64,000 nt of DNA from Actinotignum schaalii FB123-CNA-2 (lineage in GTDB: Bacteria > Actinomycetota > Actinomycetes > Actinomycetales > Actinomycetaceae): positions 904,824-968,823 of the forward strand of contig NZ_KE150262.1 in the NCBI RefSeq assembly GCF_000411135.1, read 5' to 3'. Below the pieces are notes generated by a model, which worked only from the letters and a program-made list of their open reading frames with translations, did not search any database and had not been told where the DNA came from. A program made the translations under genes and the position numbers. Shown here one piece after another: positions 8,480 through 16,934 of this stretch; positions within the stretch are counted from its first letter, which is position 1, and each line of letters begins with the position of its first letter.

Positions 8480-8529
8480 GAACTTTCACAACACGCAATG
8501 AACTATCACGATGCAGAAAGAACTATCAC
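8480..8529 (+). repeat. Three direct repeats of GAACTWTCAC at exact 20-bp period
   Basis: GAACTTTCAC (8480-8489), GAACTATCAC (8500-8509) and GAACTATCAC (8520-8529) are spaced exactly 20 bp apart. That is two helical turns, so all three lie on one face of the DNA. The array precedes the GTPase pair and looks like a cooperative protein-binding site, by inference an operator. It covers an in-frame ATG at 8498, which argues for a downstream start of the GTPase gene. Confidence 0.65.
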
Positions 8530-8599
8530 CTTGTGCATAAGCGGCGCTCTTAATGTACCCGAATCGGCGGCGGGGTTAAAACTACGCGCCCGCGTCAAA

Positions 8600-10162
8600 A
8601 TGGTGAACAATAGAGGGGTGGCTCAATATCGTGATGTTCCTCGTCTTATCGCTCGCACTATCGACGCGCTCGATAAAGCGCGCTTTCCCCTTGCCCTGCC
8701 CGGCTCGCGCGATATCGAAGCGGAGCGCACCCAGCTCATCACCCAGCTGAAAAACCGGGTGCTCCCGCGAATGCAACGCGAGGCCACCCCGGCGGTGGTG
8801 GTACTCGGCGGCTCCTCGGGGGCCGGGAAATCCACTCTCTTCAATTCGCTTTTCGGGGAGGAACTCTCCGCTGCTTCGGTGCTGCGCCCCACCACCCGCA
8901 CCCCGGTGATCGCCGTGCACCCGGATGATGCTCCGCTCCTGGAAGGCCACGTGCTCACCACCCTGGCTGAGGTACGTGAAAGTGCCGGCGCAATCCCCGG
9001 GCTGGTGCTGGTAGACGCCCCCGATCTTGATTCCGTGGACGCGGATAACCGCACCCTGGCCCGCACCCTCCTCAATAGCGCGGACCTGTGGATTTTTGTG
9101 ACCACCGCCTCCCGCTACGGGGATGCCACCGCCTGGTCGGTGCTCACCGATGCACACGGGCGCGGGGTGACCACCGCGGTGGTACTCAACCGGGTCCCGG
9201 CCAGCGCTGCCCCCACGGTGCGCGCGGACCTCGCGCGCCGGATGGAAAGTTCCGGATTGGGGGACTCACCGCTCCTCATCGTGGCCGATAACGGCCCCAC
9301 CGCCGGGCTCCTTCCCCCCGCTAGCGTGGCCGAGCTGCGCCAGTGGCTCGAATCCATGTCCGAAACCGGCTTCGGCCAGGCCCTCATCACCCGGGCGGAT
9401 GCCGCCATGTTCCCGCATATGGGCGAACGCCTGGAACATATAGCCGCCGCGGTGGAAATGCAGGCGGAAGCCGTGGAGTACCTGCGCTCCGTGGTGGAGC
9501 AGTCCGCCACCGCCCCGCGCGAAGCCCTGCGCAAAGCCGCCCTCAGCGGACGCTTCGGGGCCGGGGCGCCCACCACCGCCTGGCTTTCCGCCGCCTCCAG
9601 CGGGGGGCCGCTCGCCGGTATTAACCCGGCCGCCACCCCCGGCCTGGGGGCGCGCGGACGTATCGGGGCCCGCGACGCCGCCATGACCACCGTGTTTGAA
9701 GCGGTCCGCACCGCCGCGGATGTCACCCTCACCCAGCAGCTCAGCGATGCCAGCGACGCAATTCTTAGCTCCTGGGCGGGTGGGGTGATTGACACTCGCG
9801 AACTCGCGGCAAGCGCTCGCGCCGCCCTCGATCTGGACGCCATCCGTTTCCGGGCCTTCTCCGCGTGGATGAGTTACCTGAAGGCTACCGCGCAGGCCGC
9901 ACCGCGCAATCGCTGGTTCGGCACCGCAGGGATGGCCGCGGTACTCGGGGCCGCGGCCGGGGGAGTGAACGGGGCACGCAGCCTAGCCGACGGGCTCTAC
10001 CGGGGCGGGGCTGTGCGCGAGGCCCGCGAAGAACTAGCCCGGCTCCTCGACGGGGCAATCACCGAGGTCACGAAAGTATTTCGTAACCAGCTTGGCGATG
10101 TGGAGCTCGGTTCGGGGCGCACGCTCCGGCTGCGTGCCGTCGAATTTAAAGACAGGTTCTAG
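8600..10162 (+). CDS. Dynamin-like GTPase, first of tandem pair
   Basis: 520 residues from ATG 8600. The start is uncertain: ATG 8498 is also in frame but lies within the phased repeats, and neither has a good ribosome site. G1 is GGSSGAGKSTLFNS and G3 is DAPDLDS; the G4 position reads LNRV instead of NKxD. One weak hydrophobic segment (FGTAGMAAVLGAAAGG) lies near the C-terminus. The next gene is a second GTPase overlapping this stop, followed by an SSB. From memory, adjacent membrane-bound dynamin-like proteins (DynA/DynB) in Streptomyces stabilise division septa. A related role at membranes is inferred here. Confidence 0.75.
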   Translation: MVNNRGVAQYRDVPRLIARTIDALDKARFPLALPGSRDIEAERTQLITQLKNRVLPRMQREATPAVVVLGGSSGAGKSTLFNSLFGEELSAASVLRPTTRTPVIAVHPDDAPLLEGHVLTTLAEVRESAGAIPGLVLVDAPDLDSVDADNRTLARTLLNSADLWIFVTTASRYGDATAWSVLTDAHGRGVTTAVVLNRVPASAAPTVRADLARRMESSGLGDSPLLIVADNGPTAGLLPPASVAELRQWLESMSETGFGQALITRADAAMFPHMGERLEHIAAAVEMQAEAVEYLRSVVEQSATAPREALRKAALSGRFGAGAPTTAWLSAASSGGPLAGINPAATPGLGARGRIGARDAAMTTVFEAVRTAADVTLTQQLSDASDAILSSWAGGVIDTRELAASARAALDLDAIRFRAFSAWMSYLKATAQAAPRNRWFGTAGMAAVLGAAAGGVNGARSLADGLYRGGAVREAREELARLLDGAITEVTKVFRNQLGDVELGSGRTLRLRAVEFKDRF

Positions 10163-10182
10163 TGGAGGAAGGGAAGAAGCTC

Positions 10183-11598
10183 ATGGACACAGCCACCGTG
10201 ACCGCGCGCTTGGAGCAGCTGCGCGGCGTCGTCGCTCAAGGAAAAGATCTATTCGATCCGTATGTGCTGCAGCGCGCCGAGCGGGAACTGAAGGAAATCT
10301 CCGGGCGTCTGGAGGCGGGGCTCGGCCTGACGGTGGCGGCGCTCGCGGGTGGCACCGGTTCGGGTAAGTCCACGCTGTTCAATGCGCTTACCGAGCTCAA
10401 TTTCGCGGACGCGGGGGACGTGCGGCCCACCACCATGGATATCACGGCCTGCGTCTGGTCCGCGGCGGCCCGCCCCGTGCTCGAGGCGCTCGGCGTGAAA
10501 CCGGAGCGCACCATTTCCCATAATTCGCTGCTGAGCAGCTCGAAGCGCGAGCTTGATTCCCTGGTGCTCCTTGACCTGCCCGATCACGATTCGGTAAGCC
10601 TGGGTAATTCCGCGCTCGTCAACCGCATTTTGCCGCTCGTGGACGTGCTGGTGTGGGTGCTCGACCCGCAAAAATACGCCGACCACCTCATTCACGATTC
10701 CTATATCGCGGCGATGCGCGAACGCGCCGACCGCATGATCGTGGTCCTCAACCAGATCGACACCCTCCCGGAGGGCGGCACGGAGGCCATCACCGCGGAT
10801 ATCCGCAAGCTGCTGCGCGCGGACGGCATCGCTGATTCTGTCCCGATTTTCCCGGTTTCGGCGCTGCGGCGGCGCGGGCTGGAGCCGCTGCGCGACGCCC
10901 TGGAGAAGGCAGCTGGGATTACCAATGCCGCGCTGGAGACCACCGGTGCGTACCTTGATGAGATCGGGGCGCGCCTGGGGGAGGGCCTCGAGGCCGCGCC
11001 GGTGCATCTGGAGGCGGAAAAGGCGGAGGAGATCGCGCGCGGGCTCTCGGTGGCTTCCGGGGTGCCGGCGGTGGCCGAGGCAATTGCCGGGGTGGGCTGG
11101 CATGCCCGCGCGGTGGCGCCGCCCGAGCAGCCCGCCGCCACGGTGGTGGACGCGCATCGCGAGGCTTGGCTCGCGCACGCGAGCAGCGGCCTGCCCCAGC
11201 TGTGGGCGCGCCGCGTGGATGAGCAGGTGAGCGACGCCGCGTCCCTACGCCGCGCCATTGGTGGGGCTTTGCGCGCCGTTCCGGTGCGCGGTGGCGGGCG
11301 CGGGGCCCTGCTCGGTGGTGTGCTCGCCGGGATACTGCTTGCTGCGGCGTGCGTTGGCGCGGGCGTCGCGGCGGTGGCGCCGTGGTGGGGGGCGGTTCTT
11401 GGTGCGGTGGTTGCGGTGCTGTGCGGTTTCGCCCTGGGATGGTGGGCACGACGCCGCAGCGCAGCTGCCCGGGCGCGGGCCTACCAGCGCGCGGTGAATA
11501 AGGAACTGGGCGCGGTGGTGGAGAAGCATTGCGTTGCTCCGGCGCGGGAGGTGCTCGACCAGTACGCGCGCGTGCGCCAGGTGGTGCGCGGGGAGTAA
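10183..11598 (+). CDS. Dynamin-like membrane GTPase, second of tandem pair
   Basis: 471 residues from ATG 10183, preferred because AGGAAGGG lies about 9 bases upstream; GTG 10162 overlapping the previous stop is the alternative. G1 is GGTGSGKSTLFNAL, G3 is DLPDHDS and G4 is NQID. A C-terminal hairpin of two long hydrophobic segments (about residues 365-425) followed by WWARRRS should anchor it in the membrane. The pair is probably an operon whose products act together. The role at the division site is inferred from the family. Confidence 0.8.
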   Translation: MDTATVTARLEQLRGVVAQGKDLFDPYVLQRAERELKEISGRLEAGLGLTVAALAGGTGSGKSTLFNALTELNFADAGDVRPTTMDITACVWSAAARPVLEALGVKPERTISHNSLLSSSKRELDSLVLLDLPDHDSVSLGNSALVNRILPLVDVLVWVLDPQKYADHLIHDSYIAAMRERADRMIVVLNQIDTLPEGGTEAITADIRKLLRADGIADSVPIFPVSALRRRGLEPLRDALEKAAGITNAALETTGAYLDEIGARLGEGLEAAPVHLEAEKAEEIARGLSVASGVPAVAEAIAGVGWHARAVAPPEQPAATVVDAHREAWLAHASSGLPQLWARRVDEQVSDAASLRRAIGGALRAVPVRGGGRGALLGGVLAGILLAAACVGAGVAAVAPWWGAVLGAVVAVLCGFALGWWARRRSAAARARAYQRAVNKELGAVVEKHCVAPAREVLDQYARVRQVVRGE

Positions 11599-11729
11599 CT
11601 GGTGAGCTATTCACAGGCCGCTGAAATGTCATGGTTATCCACAAGCAGGCTCATGCGGATAGCCGGGCGAGCGTGAGCGGGTCATGATGGTGTCCACCGC
11701 CCGCCCGTGGCGGTGGAAAGGACAGCATC

Positions 11730-12347
11730 ATGGTTAATGACACCATCGTCGCGGTACGTGGATATGCCGGCGGCAACCCGAAAGTTTATGAGAATGCCAC
11801 CAGTGGGGATGTCACCACTGTCAATCTTGGGGTGACCCCGCGCTATTTCTCGCGAGAAACTAACCGCTTTGAGGACGGCAATACTATTTGGTACACGGTG
11901 CGGGCGCGCGGTACCCTCGGCCGTAATATCCAAACATCGGTGACTACCGGCACTCCGCTGCTGGTGCGCGGGCGGCTCGATATGCGCGAATGGACCGGTA
12001 AGGACGGTTCCACCATGCGCGGTCTCACTCTCTTTGCCGATGCCGTGGGAGTCGAGCTCACCACCGGGCGGGCCAGCTTCGTTAAAGTTCGCCCCGATCC
12101 AGCTGCGGAAACAAATGGCGGATCGGCTGGCACGGTGAGCTCCGCGGATACAGCGGCCGGGGAAAGCACGCCGGGGGATAGCCGCTGGCTCATCGAGGAA
12201 TCGGATTCTTCTGAAGCGTCGGGTGAACCGCTCGGGCCAGCGGGAATAGGTGTGCCGCCTCCGGCGATGTCACCTGACGGAATCTCTCCTGACGTGATGT
12301 CAGCGGATGAAGCTTTGCGCTCGGATCCGTCAGGTGGCGCATGGTGA
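11730..12347 (+). CDS. ssb: Single-stranded DNA-binding protein without acidic tip
   Basis: 205 residues from ATG 11730 (AAAGGA 9-14 bases upstream). Residues 1 to about 115 form the SSB OB-fold, with the NLGVTPRYF, TIWYTVRARG and LLVRGRLDMREW strands. The tail is rich in Ala, Ser, Gly and Pro and ends DPSGGAW. The conserved acidic DDDIPF-like tip that recruits repair and replication proteins is missing. This suggests a second, specialised SSB rather than the housekeeping one. Streptomyces SsbB also lacks the tip, to my knowledge. A perfect DnaA box TTATCCACA lies at 11635-11643 in the short upstream gap. Confidence 0.9.
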   Translation: MVNDTIVAVRGYAGGNPKVYENATSGDVTTVNLGVTPRYFSRETNRFEDGNTIWYTVRARGTLGRNIQTSVTTGTPLLVRGRLDMREWTGKDGSTMRGLTLFADAVGVELTTGRASFVKVRPDPAAETNGGSAGTVSSADTAAGESTPGDSRWLIEESDSSEASGEPLGPAGIGVPPPAMSPDGISPDVMSADEALRSDPSGGAW

Positions 12348-12401
12348 TGCTGAAAATGCCTCTACTCACCTGTTGTTCTGATAGGTACACTACAAGCATG
12401 C

Positions 12402-12431
12402 CCGGGTTTCATTCCTTGGAACAAACCCCGG
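12402..12431 (+). terminator. Possible terminator after ssb
   Basis: CCGGGTTT and AAACCCCGG can pair around a 13-base loop with one bulge. There is no T run. It lies between ssb and the antitoxin gene. Confidence 0.35.
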
Positions 12432-12476
12432 ACCACTTTACTATTTCCGCGCCTAGTTATTGAGGGGAGGGATGTA

Positions 12477-12680
12477 ATGATGAGTATCAATATTGGTGAA
12501 GAAATGCTTGATCGCCTTGAAGAGCTTGCGGGTGACAACGCCGAAGTAGTGGCACACGAGGCCGTTGAAGATGCCCTCGACCTCATTGAGGCGGAGAAGA
12601 TCTGGGCGGATGTTGAGTCCGGCAAAGAGCGGCTCATACCTTTTGATGAGGTGGTGCGTCATCTTGGGTTGGAAGATTAG
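12477..12680 (+). CDS. Orphan antitoxin-like small protein
   Basis: 67 acidic residues from ATG 12477 (GAGGGGAGGG upstream). A predicted helical N-terminus (INIGEEMLDRLEELAG) is followed by a DVESGKERLIPFDEVVRHLGL tail, which resembles RelB/ParD/Phd-type antitoxins whose C-terminus wraps the toxin. The DNA just downstream encodes what looks like a broken RelE/ParE toxin start in another frame (12681-12762). The antitoxin therefore seems to have outlived its partner. The family call rests on pattern only. Confidence 0.55.
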   Translation: MMSINIGEEMLDRLEELAGDNAEVVAHEAVEDALDLIEAEKIWADVESGKERLIPFDEVVRHLGLED

Positions 12681-12762
12681 TGTCACCTCCGAGGCGGGAA
12701 AGAGTCTTGGCCGCCTTGATCCGTCTACCAGACTCGTTAGCGATTCTTTTACCACCACGTAG
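12681..12762 (+). pseudogene. Remnant of a RelE/ParE-type toxin
   Basis: Frame +1 immediately after the antitoxin stop reads SVTSEAGKSLGRLDPSTR, which resembles the start of RelE/ParE toxins (strand, then helix with a K/R-x-L-x-x-L-D pattern). The frame then degenerates and stops at 12762, and no start codon in that frame overlaps the antitoxin end. A frameshifted, truncated toxin is the simplest reading. With only about 20 similar residues, chance remains possible. Confidence 0.35.
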
Positions 12763-12935
12763 ATATCCGCAGCGTGCCGCGATGGCATACTTATCTACTT
12801 GAGAAAATCCCATTCCATCCCGGTTCCAGTCACATCGGGGGGACTTTTCGCGGGCGGCTCGGTACACTGGTCTGGGCCGCTCGCGCAACACCTAGCGCGA
12901 TGCGCGGCACTGAATCGCGAATCAGGACGGGATAA

Positions 12936-14615
12936 GTGGCTGAATACATTTACCAGATGATCCACGCTTCCAAGCGTGTGGGGGATAAGACCATCCTTGA
13001 CGACGTCACCATGGCGTTTTTCCCCGGAGCCAAGATCGGCATGGTCGGTCCGAACGGTGCCGGTAAATCAACAATCTTGAAGATCATGGCCGGGCTGGAT
13101 GAGCCCTCCAACGGGGAAGCGCGCCTCTCCCCGGGCTACACGGTGGGTATCCTCCTCCAGGAACCTCCCCTCGAAGAGGACAAGACTGTTCTGGAAAACG
13201 TGCAGCTGGGCCGTAAGGACATCCTGGAGAAGATCACCCGTTTCAACGCCATCGGTGAAGAAATGGCGAATCCGGATGCGGATTTCGATGCCCTCATGGA
13301 AGAAATGGGCAAGCTGCAAACGGAAATTGATGCCGCGAACGCCTGGGATCTGGACTCCCAGCTGGAGCAGGCCATGGCCGCACTGCGCTGCCCTCCGGGG
13401 GATACCCCGGTGTCCGTGCTTTCTGGTGGGGAACGCCGCCGCGTGGCCCTGTGCCGCCTGCTGCTGGAAGCCCCGGACCTGCTTCTCCTTGACGAACCAA
13501 CGAACCATCTGGATGCCGAATCCGTGCTGTGGCTCGAAAAGCACCTGAAGTCCTACGCGGGCGCGGTTATCGCCATCACCCACGACCGCTACTTCCTGGA
13601 CAATATGGCGCAGTGGATTGCGGAAGTGGACCGCGGCCGCCTCTACCCCTATGAGGGCAACTACTCGACCTACCTGGAAACCAAGAAGGATCGTCTGGAA
13701 ATCCAGGGCAAGAAGGATGCCAAGCTCGCCAAGCGCCTCAAGGATGAACTTGAGTGGGTGCGTTCCTCGGCGAAGGGCCGCCAGGCCAAGTCGAAGGCAC
13801 GTCTGGAACGCTACGAAGAAATGGCAGCGGAAGCCGAACGTACCCGCAAGCTCGACTTCGAAGAAATCCAGATTCCGCCGGGGCCGCGGCTGGGCAATGT
13901 GGTTATCGAAGCGAAGAACCTCAAGAAGGGCTTCGGGGATCGCGTGCTTATCGATGGGCTGTCCTTCTCGCTGCCGCGTAACGGCATCGTGGGTATTATC
14001 GGCCCGAACGGCGTGGGTAAAACCACCCTCTTCAAGACCATCGTCGGCCTCGAACCCCTCGATGGCGGGGAGCTGAAGATCGGGGAAACGGTGAAGATCT
14101 CCTACGTGGATCAGAACCGCGCCGGTATCGACCCGGAGAAGAGCCTGTGGGAAGTTGTTTCTGACGGTCTGGATTACATCCAGGTCGGCCAGGTGGAAAT
14201 GCCTTCGCGCGCCTACGTTTCCGCATTCGGCTTCAAGGGCCCGGATCAGCAGAAGAAGGCCGGGGTGCTTTCCGGTGGCGAACGCAACCGCCTCAACCTC
14301 GCCCTCACCCTCAAGCAGGGCGGCAACCTGCTGCTCCTTGACGAACCGACCAACGACCTGGACGTGGAAACCCTGTCCTCCCTGGAAAACGCGCTTTTGC
14401 AGTTCCCGGGTTGCGCCGTGGTCATCACCCACGACCGCTGGTTCCTTGACCGCGTGGCTACCCACATCCTCGCCTACGAAGGCACCGATGAGGATCCCTC
14501 GAAGTGGTACTGGTTCGAAGGCAACTTCGAAGGCTACGAGAAGAACAAGGTGGAACGCCTGGGTGAAGCCGCACTCAACCCGGGTGCCGGTGCTCATCGT
14601 AAGCTGACGCGCTAA
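12936..14615 (+). CDS. ettA: Energy-dependent translational throttle protein EttA (ABC-F)
   Basis: 559 residues from GTG 12936 (GGACGGGA upstream). It has two ATP-binding cassettes and no membrane segments. The first has GPNGAGKST, LSGGERRRVAL and LLLDEPTNHLD. The second has GPNGVGKTT, LSGGERNRLNLA and LLLDEPTNDLD. Between them is a charged linker with an RQAKSKARLERYEEM helix that reaches toward the ribosome peptidyl-transferase centre in this family. It binds the ribosomal E site and gates early elongation according to ATP level. Length and ends match EttA. Confidence 0.95.
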   Translation: MAEYIYQMIHASKRVGDKTILDDVTMAFFPGAKIGMVGPNGAGKSTILKIMAGLDEPSNGEARLSPGYTVGILLQEPPLEEDKTVLENVQLGRKDILEKITRFNAIGEEMANPDADFDALMEEMGKLQTEIDAANAWDLDSQLEQAMAALRCPPGDTPVSVLSGGERRRVALCRLLLEAPDLLLLDEPTNHLDAESVLWLEKHLKSYAGAVIAITHDRYFLDNMAQWIAEVDRGRLYPYEGNYSTYLETKKDRLEIQGKKDAKLAKRLKDELEWVRSSAKGRQAKSKARLERYEEMAAEAERTRKLDFEEIQIPPGPRLGNVVIEAKNLKKGFGDRVLIDGLSFSLPRNGIVGIIGPNGVGKTTLFKTIVGLEPLDGGELKIGETVKISYVDQNRAGIDPEKSLWEVVSDGLDYIQVGQVEMPSRAYVSAFGFKGPDQQKKAGVLSGGERNRLNLALTLKQGGNLLLLDEPTNDLDVETLSSLENALLQFPGCAVVITHDRWFLDRVATHILAYEGTDEDPSKWYWFEGNFEGYEKNKVERLGEAALNPGAGAHRKLTR

Positions 14616-14757
14616 AATCTAGCTGCTATTCGGCCCGCTCGCAGATAGCGTGCGACGCAGGCGAGTCCCGCGCCACGCTAATGCGTAGGAGCCTGCTGGA
14701 TGCAGGCGGGAGCGCGCGGATTAGTTCCGCCGGTTAGCAGCGATAAATATACGGATA

Positions 14758-14801
14758 TGAGGTAGCTGTTCGGTTATTGTGATAGCCGAACAGCTACCTC
14801 A
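14758..14801. terminator. Bidirectional hairpin terminator after ettA
   Basis: Two 20-base arms (14758-14777 and 14782-14801) pair through GAGGTAGCTGTTCGG and its complement, with a single G-T pair, around a 4-base loop TGTG. It sits between the ettA stop and the convergent unknown module at 14842-15691, so it may serve both sides. No long T tract follows. Confidence 0.75.
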
Positions 14802-14841
14802 TTCGCTGTTATGGTCAGGTATCGATTTAAGTGCGGGTGGT

Positions 14842-15483
14842 TCATGCTTCGAAGGCTTGGAGTGCGATGGTGGGGTTATTGCGTACCGCGGCTCTCAGCT
14901 GGTTCTCATCCCATTCCTGGATACCATGCTGGAGTGCTTTGCGTGCTTGCGGCGTGCACGCTGCTCCGAATTCATCAATAACAAAAAGGATGATTTCTTC
15001 CAGGCAGGGCCGGAACCTGCGCCCACCCACCGGGAAATGAACATCAGCAATACGCGGAGTGCGAGCATTATTCTTAGTACGCCGGCGTGAGCGGCGAGAA
15101 TGATTACCACCCAGGAGTAAAGCGTGCGTCCATTCATCGCGGTGGGAATGTACCTGGACATGTGCGCAGGGGATATTTGAGCGTGGTGAGCGAATATAAT
15201 CCCAGCGCACCAGGGGCTCTTTTCCAACCCTGCCATGAATCACCGAGAACGTGGACTCATTGACAGCTAGTAAACCGGTTTCCTGATTGAGGAAAACTTC
15301 GTAATCGAAACGGATAGTGAGCAAATGAGCAACGTGAATATCACCCGACAGTCTTATTGCCGGAAAGGCTGCTTTTGCGACCGATTGCCTCGACAGCGAG
15401 AACCCGGGCTCAATCAGCTCTCCGATCCGCTGTAAGTGTGCGGCAAATTCATTAGCACGCTCATCCAATCGTGCGTTCACCAC
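14842..15483 (-). CDS. Unrecognised protein, second gene of an overlapping pair
   Basis: 213 residues from GTG 15483 (GAGGAG 8 bases upstream). I do not recognise the family. There is no signal peptide or membrane segment. A His-rich stretch (VQVHSHRDEW, near residue 112) is followed by a basic patch RRSRRRTK and a hydrophobic LEEIILFVIDEFG helix. The start lies 23 bases inside the end of the small upstream gene, so the two are translationally coupled. The small-then-larger overlapping layout resembles toxin-antitoxin or small defence modules, which is only a hypothesis. The ORF is intact and has a good ribosome site. Confidence 0.6.
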   Translation of the reverse strand: MVNARLDERANEFAAHLQRIGELIEPGFSLSRQSVAKAAFPAIRLSGDIHVAHLLTIRFDYEVFLNQETGLLAVNESTFSVIHGRVGKEPLVRWDYIRSPRSNIPCAHVQVHSHRDEWTHALLLGGNHSRRSRRRTKNNARTPRIADVHFPVGGRRFRPCLEEIILFVIDEFGAACTPQARKALQHGIQEWDENQLRAAVRNNPTIALQAFEA

Positions 15484-15691
15484 GGTACAACTCCTCGAAG
15501 CGATCCAGACCTACCATTTCGAAGTAGGCGTTAGTTTCTTTTGGCCCGAGCTGGTAGTTATCAGCGCGTAGGTCGAATTCTTCGCGGGTCATTCTGACCT
15601 CCTGCAAGATCTCTTCCTTGCGCTTGAGAACATCTTCAAGCGATGTGAACGTTAGATCTGGAAACAATTTACGTTCCCTATCAAAACTCAT
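15461..15691 (-). CDS. Unrecognised small protein, first gene of the pair
   Basis: 76 residues from ATG 15691 (GGGAGTG upstream). It is charged and mostly helical, with a SLEDVLKRKEEILQEVRMTREEFDLRADNYQLG core. I see no DNA-binding motif that I can name. It overlaps the larger gene by 23 bases. It could be an antitoxin or a structural partner of the 213-residue protein. Function unknown. Confidence 0.6.
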   Translation of the reverse strand: MSFDRERKLFPDLTFTSLEDVLKRKEEILQEVRMTREEFDLRADNYQLGPKETNAYFEMVGLDRFEELYRGERTIG

Positions 15692-15870
15692 AGTGTCACT
15701 CCCTCAATCGCCTAGTGGCGAAGTGGTTACTTCTCCTTTTCCGCCATTCTTGCATGGCACAGAGCCACAAAAAAGAGCTATTTACCGACCTGTGGAAAAG
15801 CGCAACGTGAGCCGATTTTGTGGATGATTTCTACGTCGTTGCTTACAGCTAGGGAAGGAGGGAGCTCGTA

Positions 15871-15996
15871 GTGTTTTCGCTGCGAATATGGCGAAATATC
15901 GCGCGTAGCCGGCACCTGCCTCCTGATGTTCTCCCCTCAAGGCGCGAGATTACGACAGGCCATCCTGGAATCAGGTGTATTGCTTTCCTTAGTTGA
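15871..15996 (+). CDS. Very short ORF with a strong ribosome site (doubtful)
   Basis: A 41-residue frame from GTG 15871 lies 7 bases after AAGGAGGGA. It is basic (SLRIWRNIARSRHL start), has no recognisable family, and ends inside the 3' end of the thioesterase gene on the other strand. The ribosome site is the only support. It may be a gene fragment or chance. Confidence 0.2.
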   Translation: MFSLRIWRNIARSRHLPPDVLPSRREITTGHPGIRCIAFLS

Positions 15997-16903
15997 GGGC
16001 CGGTAGCGGCACCCGGACCATGCCTTCTTGGCTCATGGAGGCAATATGGCGCCCGTCCTGGAAGAACTTTGCGTTCACCAGGGCGCGCCCGTTCTGCGCG
16101 GAAACGCATTCCATCTCCGCCAAAATCCACTCCGACATATCAAAATTGCGATGCCACCAGATCGCATGATCGAGGGTCGCTACCGAAATCCCGCGGGAAA
16201 GCCAGGCCAAGCCGAGGGCCCGCAAGGCCGGTTCCAACATGAACTGATCCGCAGAATAGCCGAGCATCGCCCGCTGGAGGGTACGCGAGGTTCCCTCCGG
16301 CATCGGCGAACGCGCCCGCAGCCACAGATGCTGGCGCGGGGACCGCCCCGGATCCGGCCGCAGGTAGATATCACCTTCCACCCGCCGCATATCAATCCCG
16401 TTCGTGGACGACATCACCTTCGCGAACACATTATCGAGCGCCCCGAAGAAATCCACCGACGAAGGCAGCCCTTCCGGCCCGGGAACATCCGGCATCGGGG
16501 AAGCCAAGGTAGGCCCGGGCTGGCGCAACTGGAACGACACCCGCGCCGTGAAAATCAAACGGTCACCCTGATACGCGGTGACATTCCGGGTAGAGAAGGA
16601 GCGCAGGTCGTTGATTTCCTCCACCTGGAACTCGATAGGTTCATCCAGGTGCCCGGCCCGCTGGAAAGCCGCGGTAATGGAATGCGCCAGCCGCTCATCC
16701 TCACCGATGCCGAGCGAGCGCTGCACATCATCAGCCGCCGCCATCGTAGCCTGCCCGAGCACCTGCCCGCCGTAGACTTTCCCGGTAATCTGCACCAGGT
16801 TTTGGCCGCGATATCGCCCCGTGCCGCAGCGCTCCAGCCGCAGATTATTGAGAATCGACGCCAAGGGCTCGGTGTGCGTTTCCGGTATATCGATGCGGTG
16901 CAT
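15989..16903 (-). CDS. tesB: Acyl-CoA thioesterase II
   Basis: 304 residues from ATG 16903 (GAGGAAG upstream; longer in-frame extensions run into the preceding gene and are not conserved). It is a double-hotdog thioesterase that hydrolyses acyl-CoA to free fatty acid and CoA. The N-terminal hotdog has YGGQVLGQA. The C-terminal hotdog has SVATLDHAIWWHR, GRALVNAKFF and ASMSQEGMVR, where the family's Asp, Thr and Gln catalytic residues lie. It follows the broken methyltransferase gene by 31 bases, probably by chance of position rather than shared function. Confidence 0.93.
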   Translation of the reverse strand: MHRIDIPETHTEPLASILNNLRLERCGTGRYRGQNLVQITGKVYGGQVLGQATMAAADDVQRSLGIGEDERLAHSITAAFQRAGHLDEPIEFQVEEINDLRSFSTRNVTAYQGDRLIFTARVSFQLRQPGPTLASPMPDVPGPEGLPSSVDFFGALDNVFAKVMSSTNGIDMRRVEGDIYLRPDPGRSPRQHLWLRARSPMPEGTSRTLQRAMLGYSADQFMLEPALRALGLAWLSRGISVATLDHAIWWHRNFDMSEWILAEMECVSAQNGRALVNAKFFQDGRHIASMSQEGMVRVPLPALN

Positions 16904-16934
16904 ATCTTCCTCACTCCCGGCGGCGCGCGCCACG

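Noticed and set aside
8480-8529. Phased repeats as a CRISPR array or plasmid iterons
   Set aside because: The units share only about 10-13 bases with 7-10 base spacers and there are just three copies, with no cas or rep gene nearby.
11635-11643. Perfect DnaA box TTATCCACA as a replication origin
   Set aside because: It is isolated, with no box cluster, AT-rich unwinding region, dnaA or dnaN nearby.
13068-14597. 509-codon open frame on the minus strand over ettA
   Set aside because: It is antisense to a clear ABC-F gene, has no family similarity or ribosome site, and follows from the codon bias of high-G+C DNA.
15871-15996. 41-residue ORF with strong ribosome site as a confident gene
   Set aside because: Overlaps the tesB end, has no homology pattern and is too short to support. 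Kept only at low confidence.
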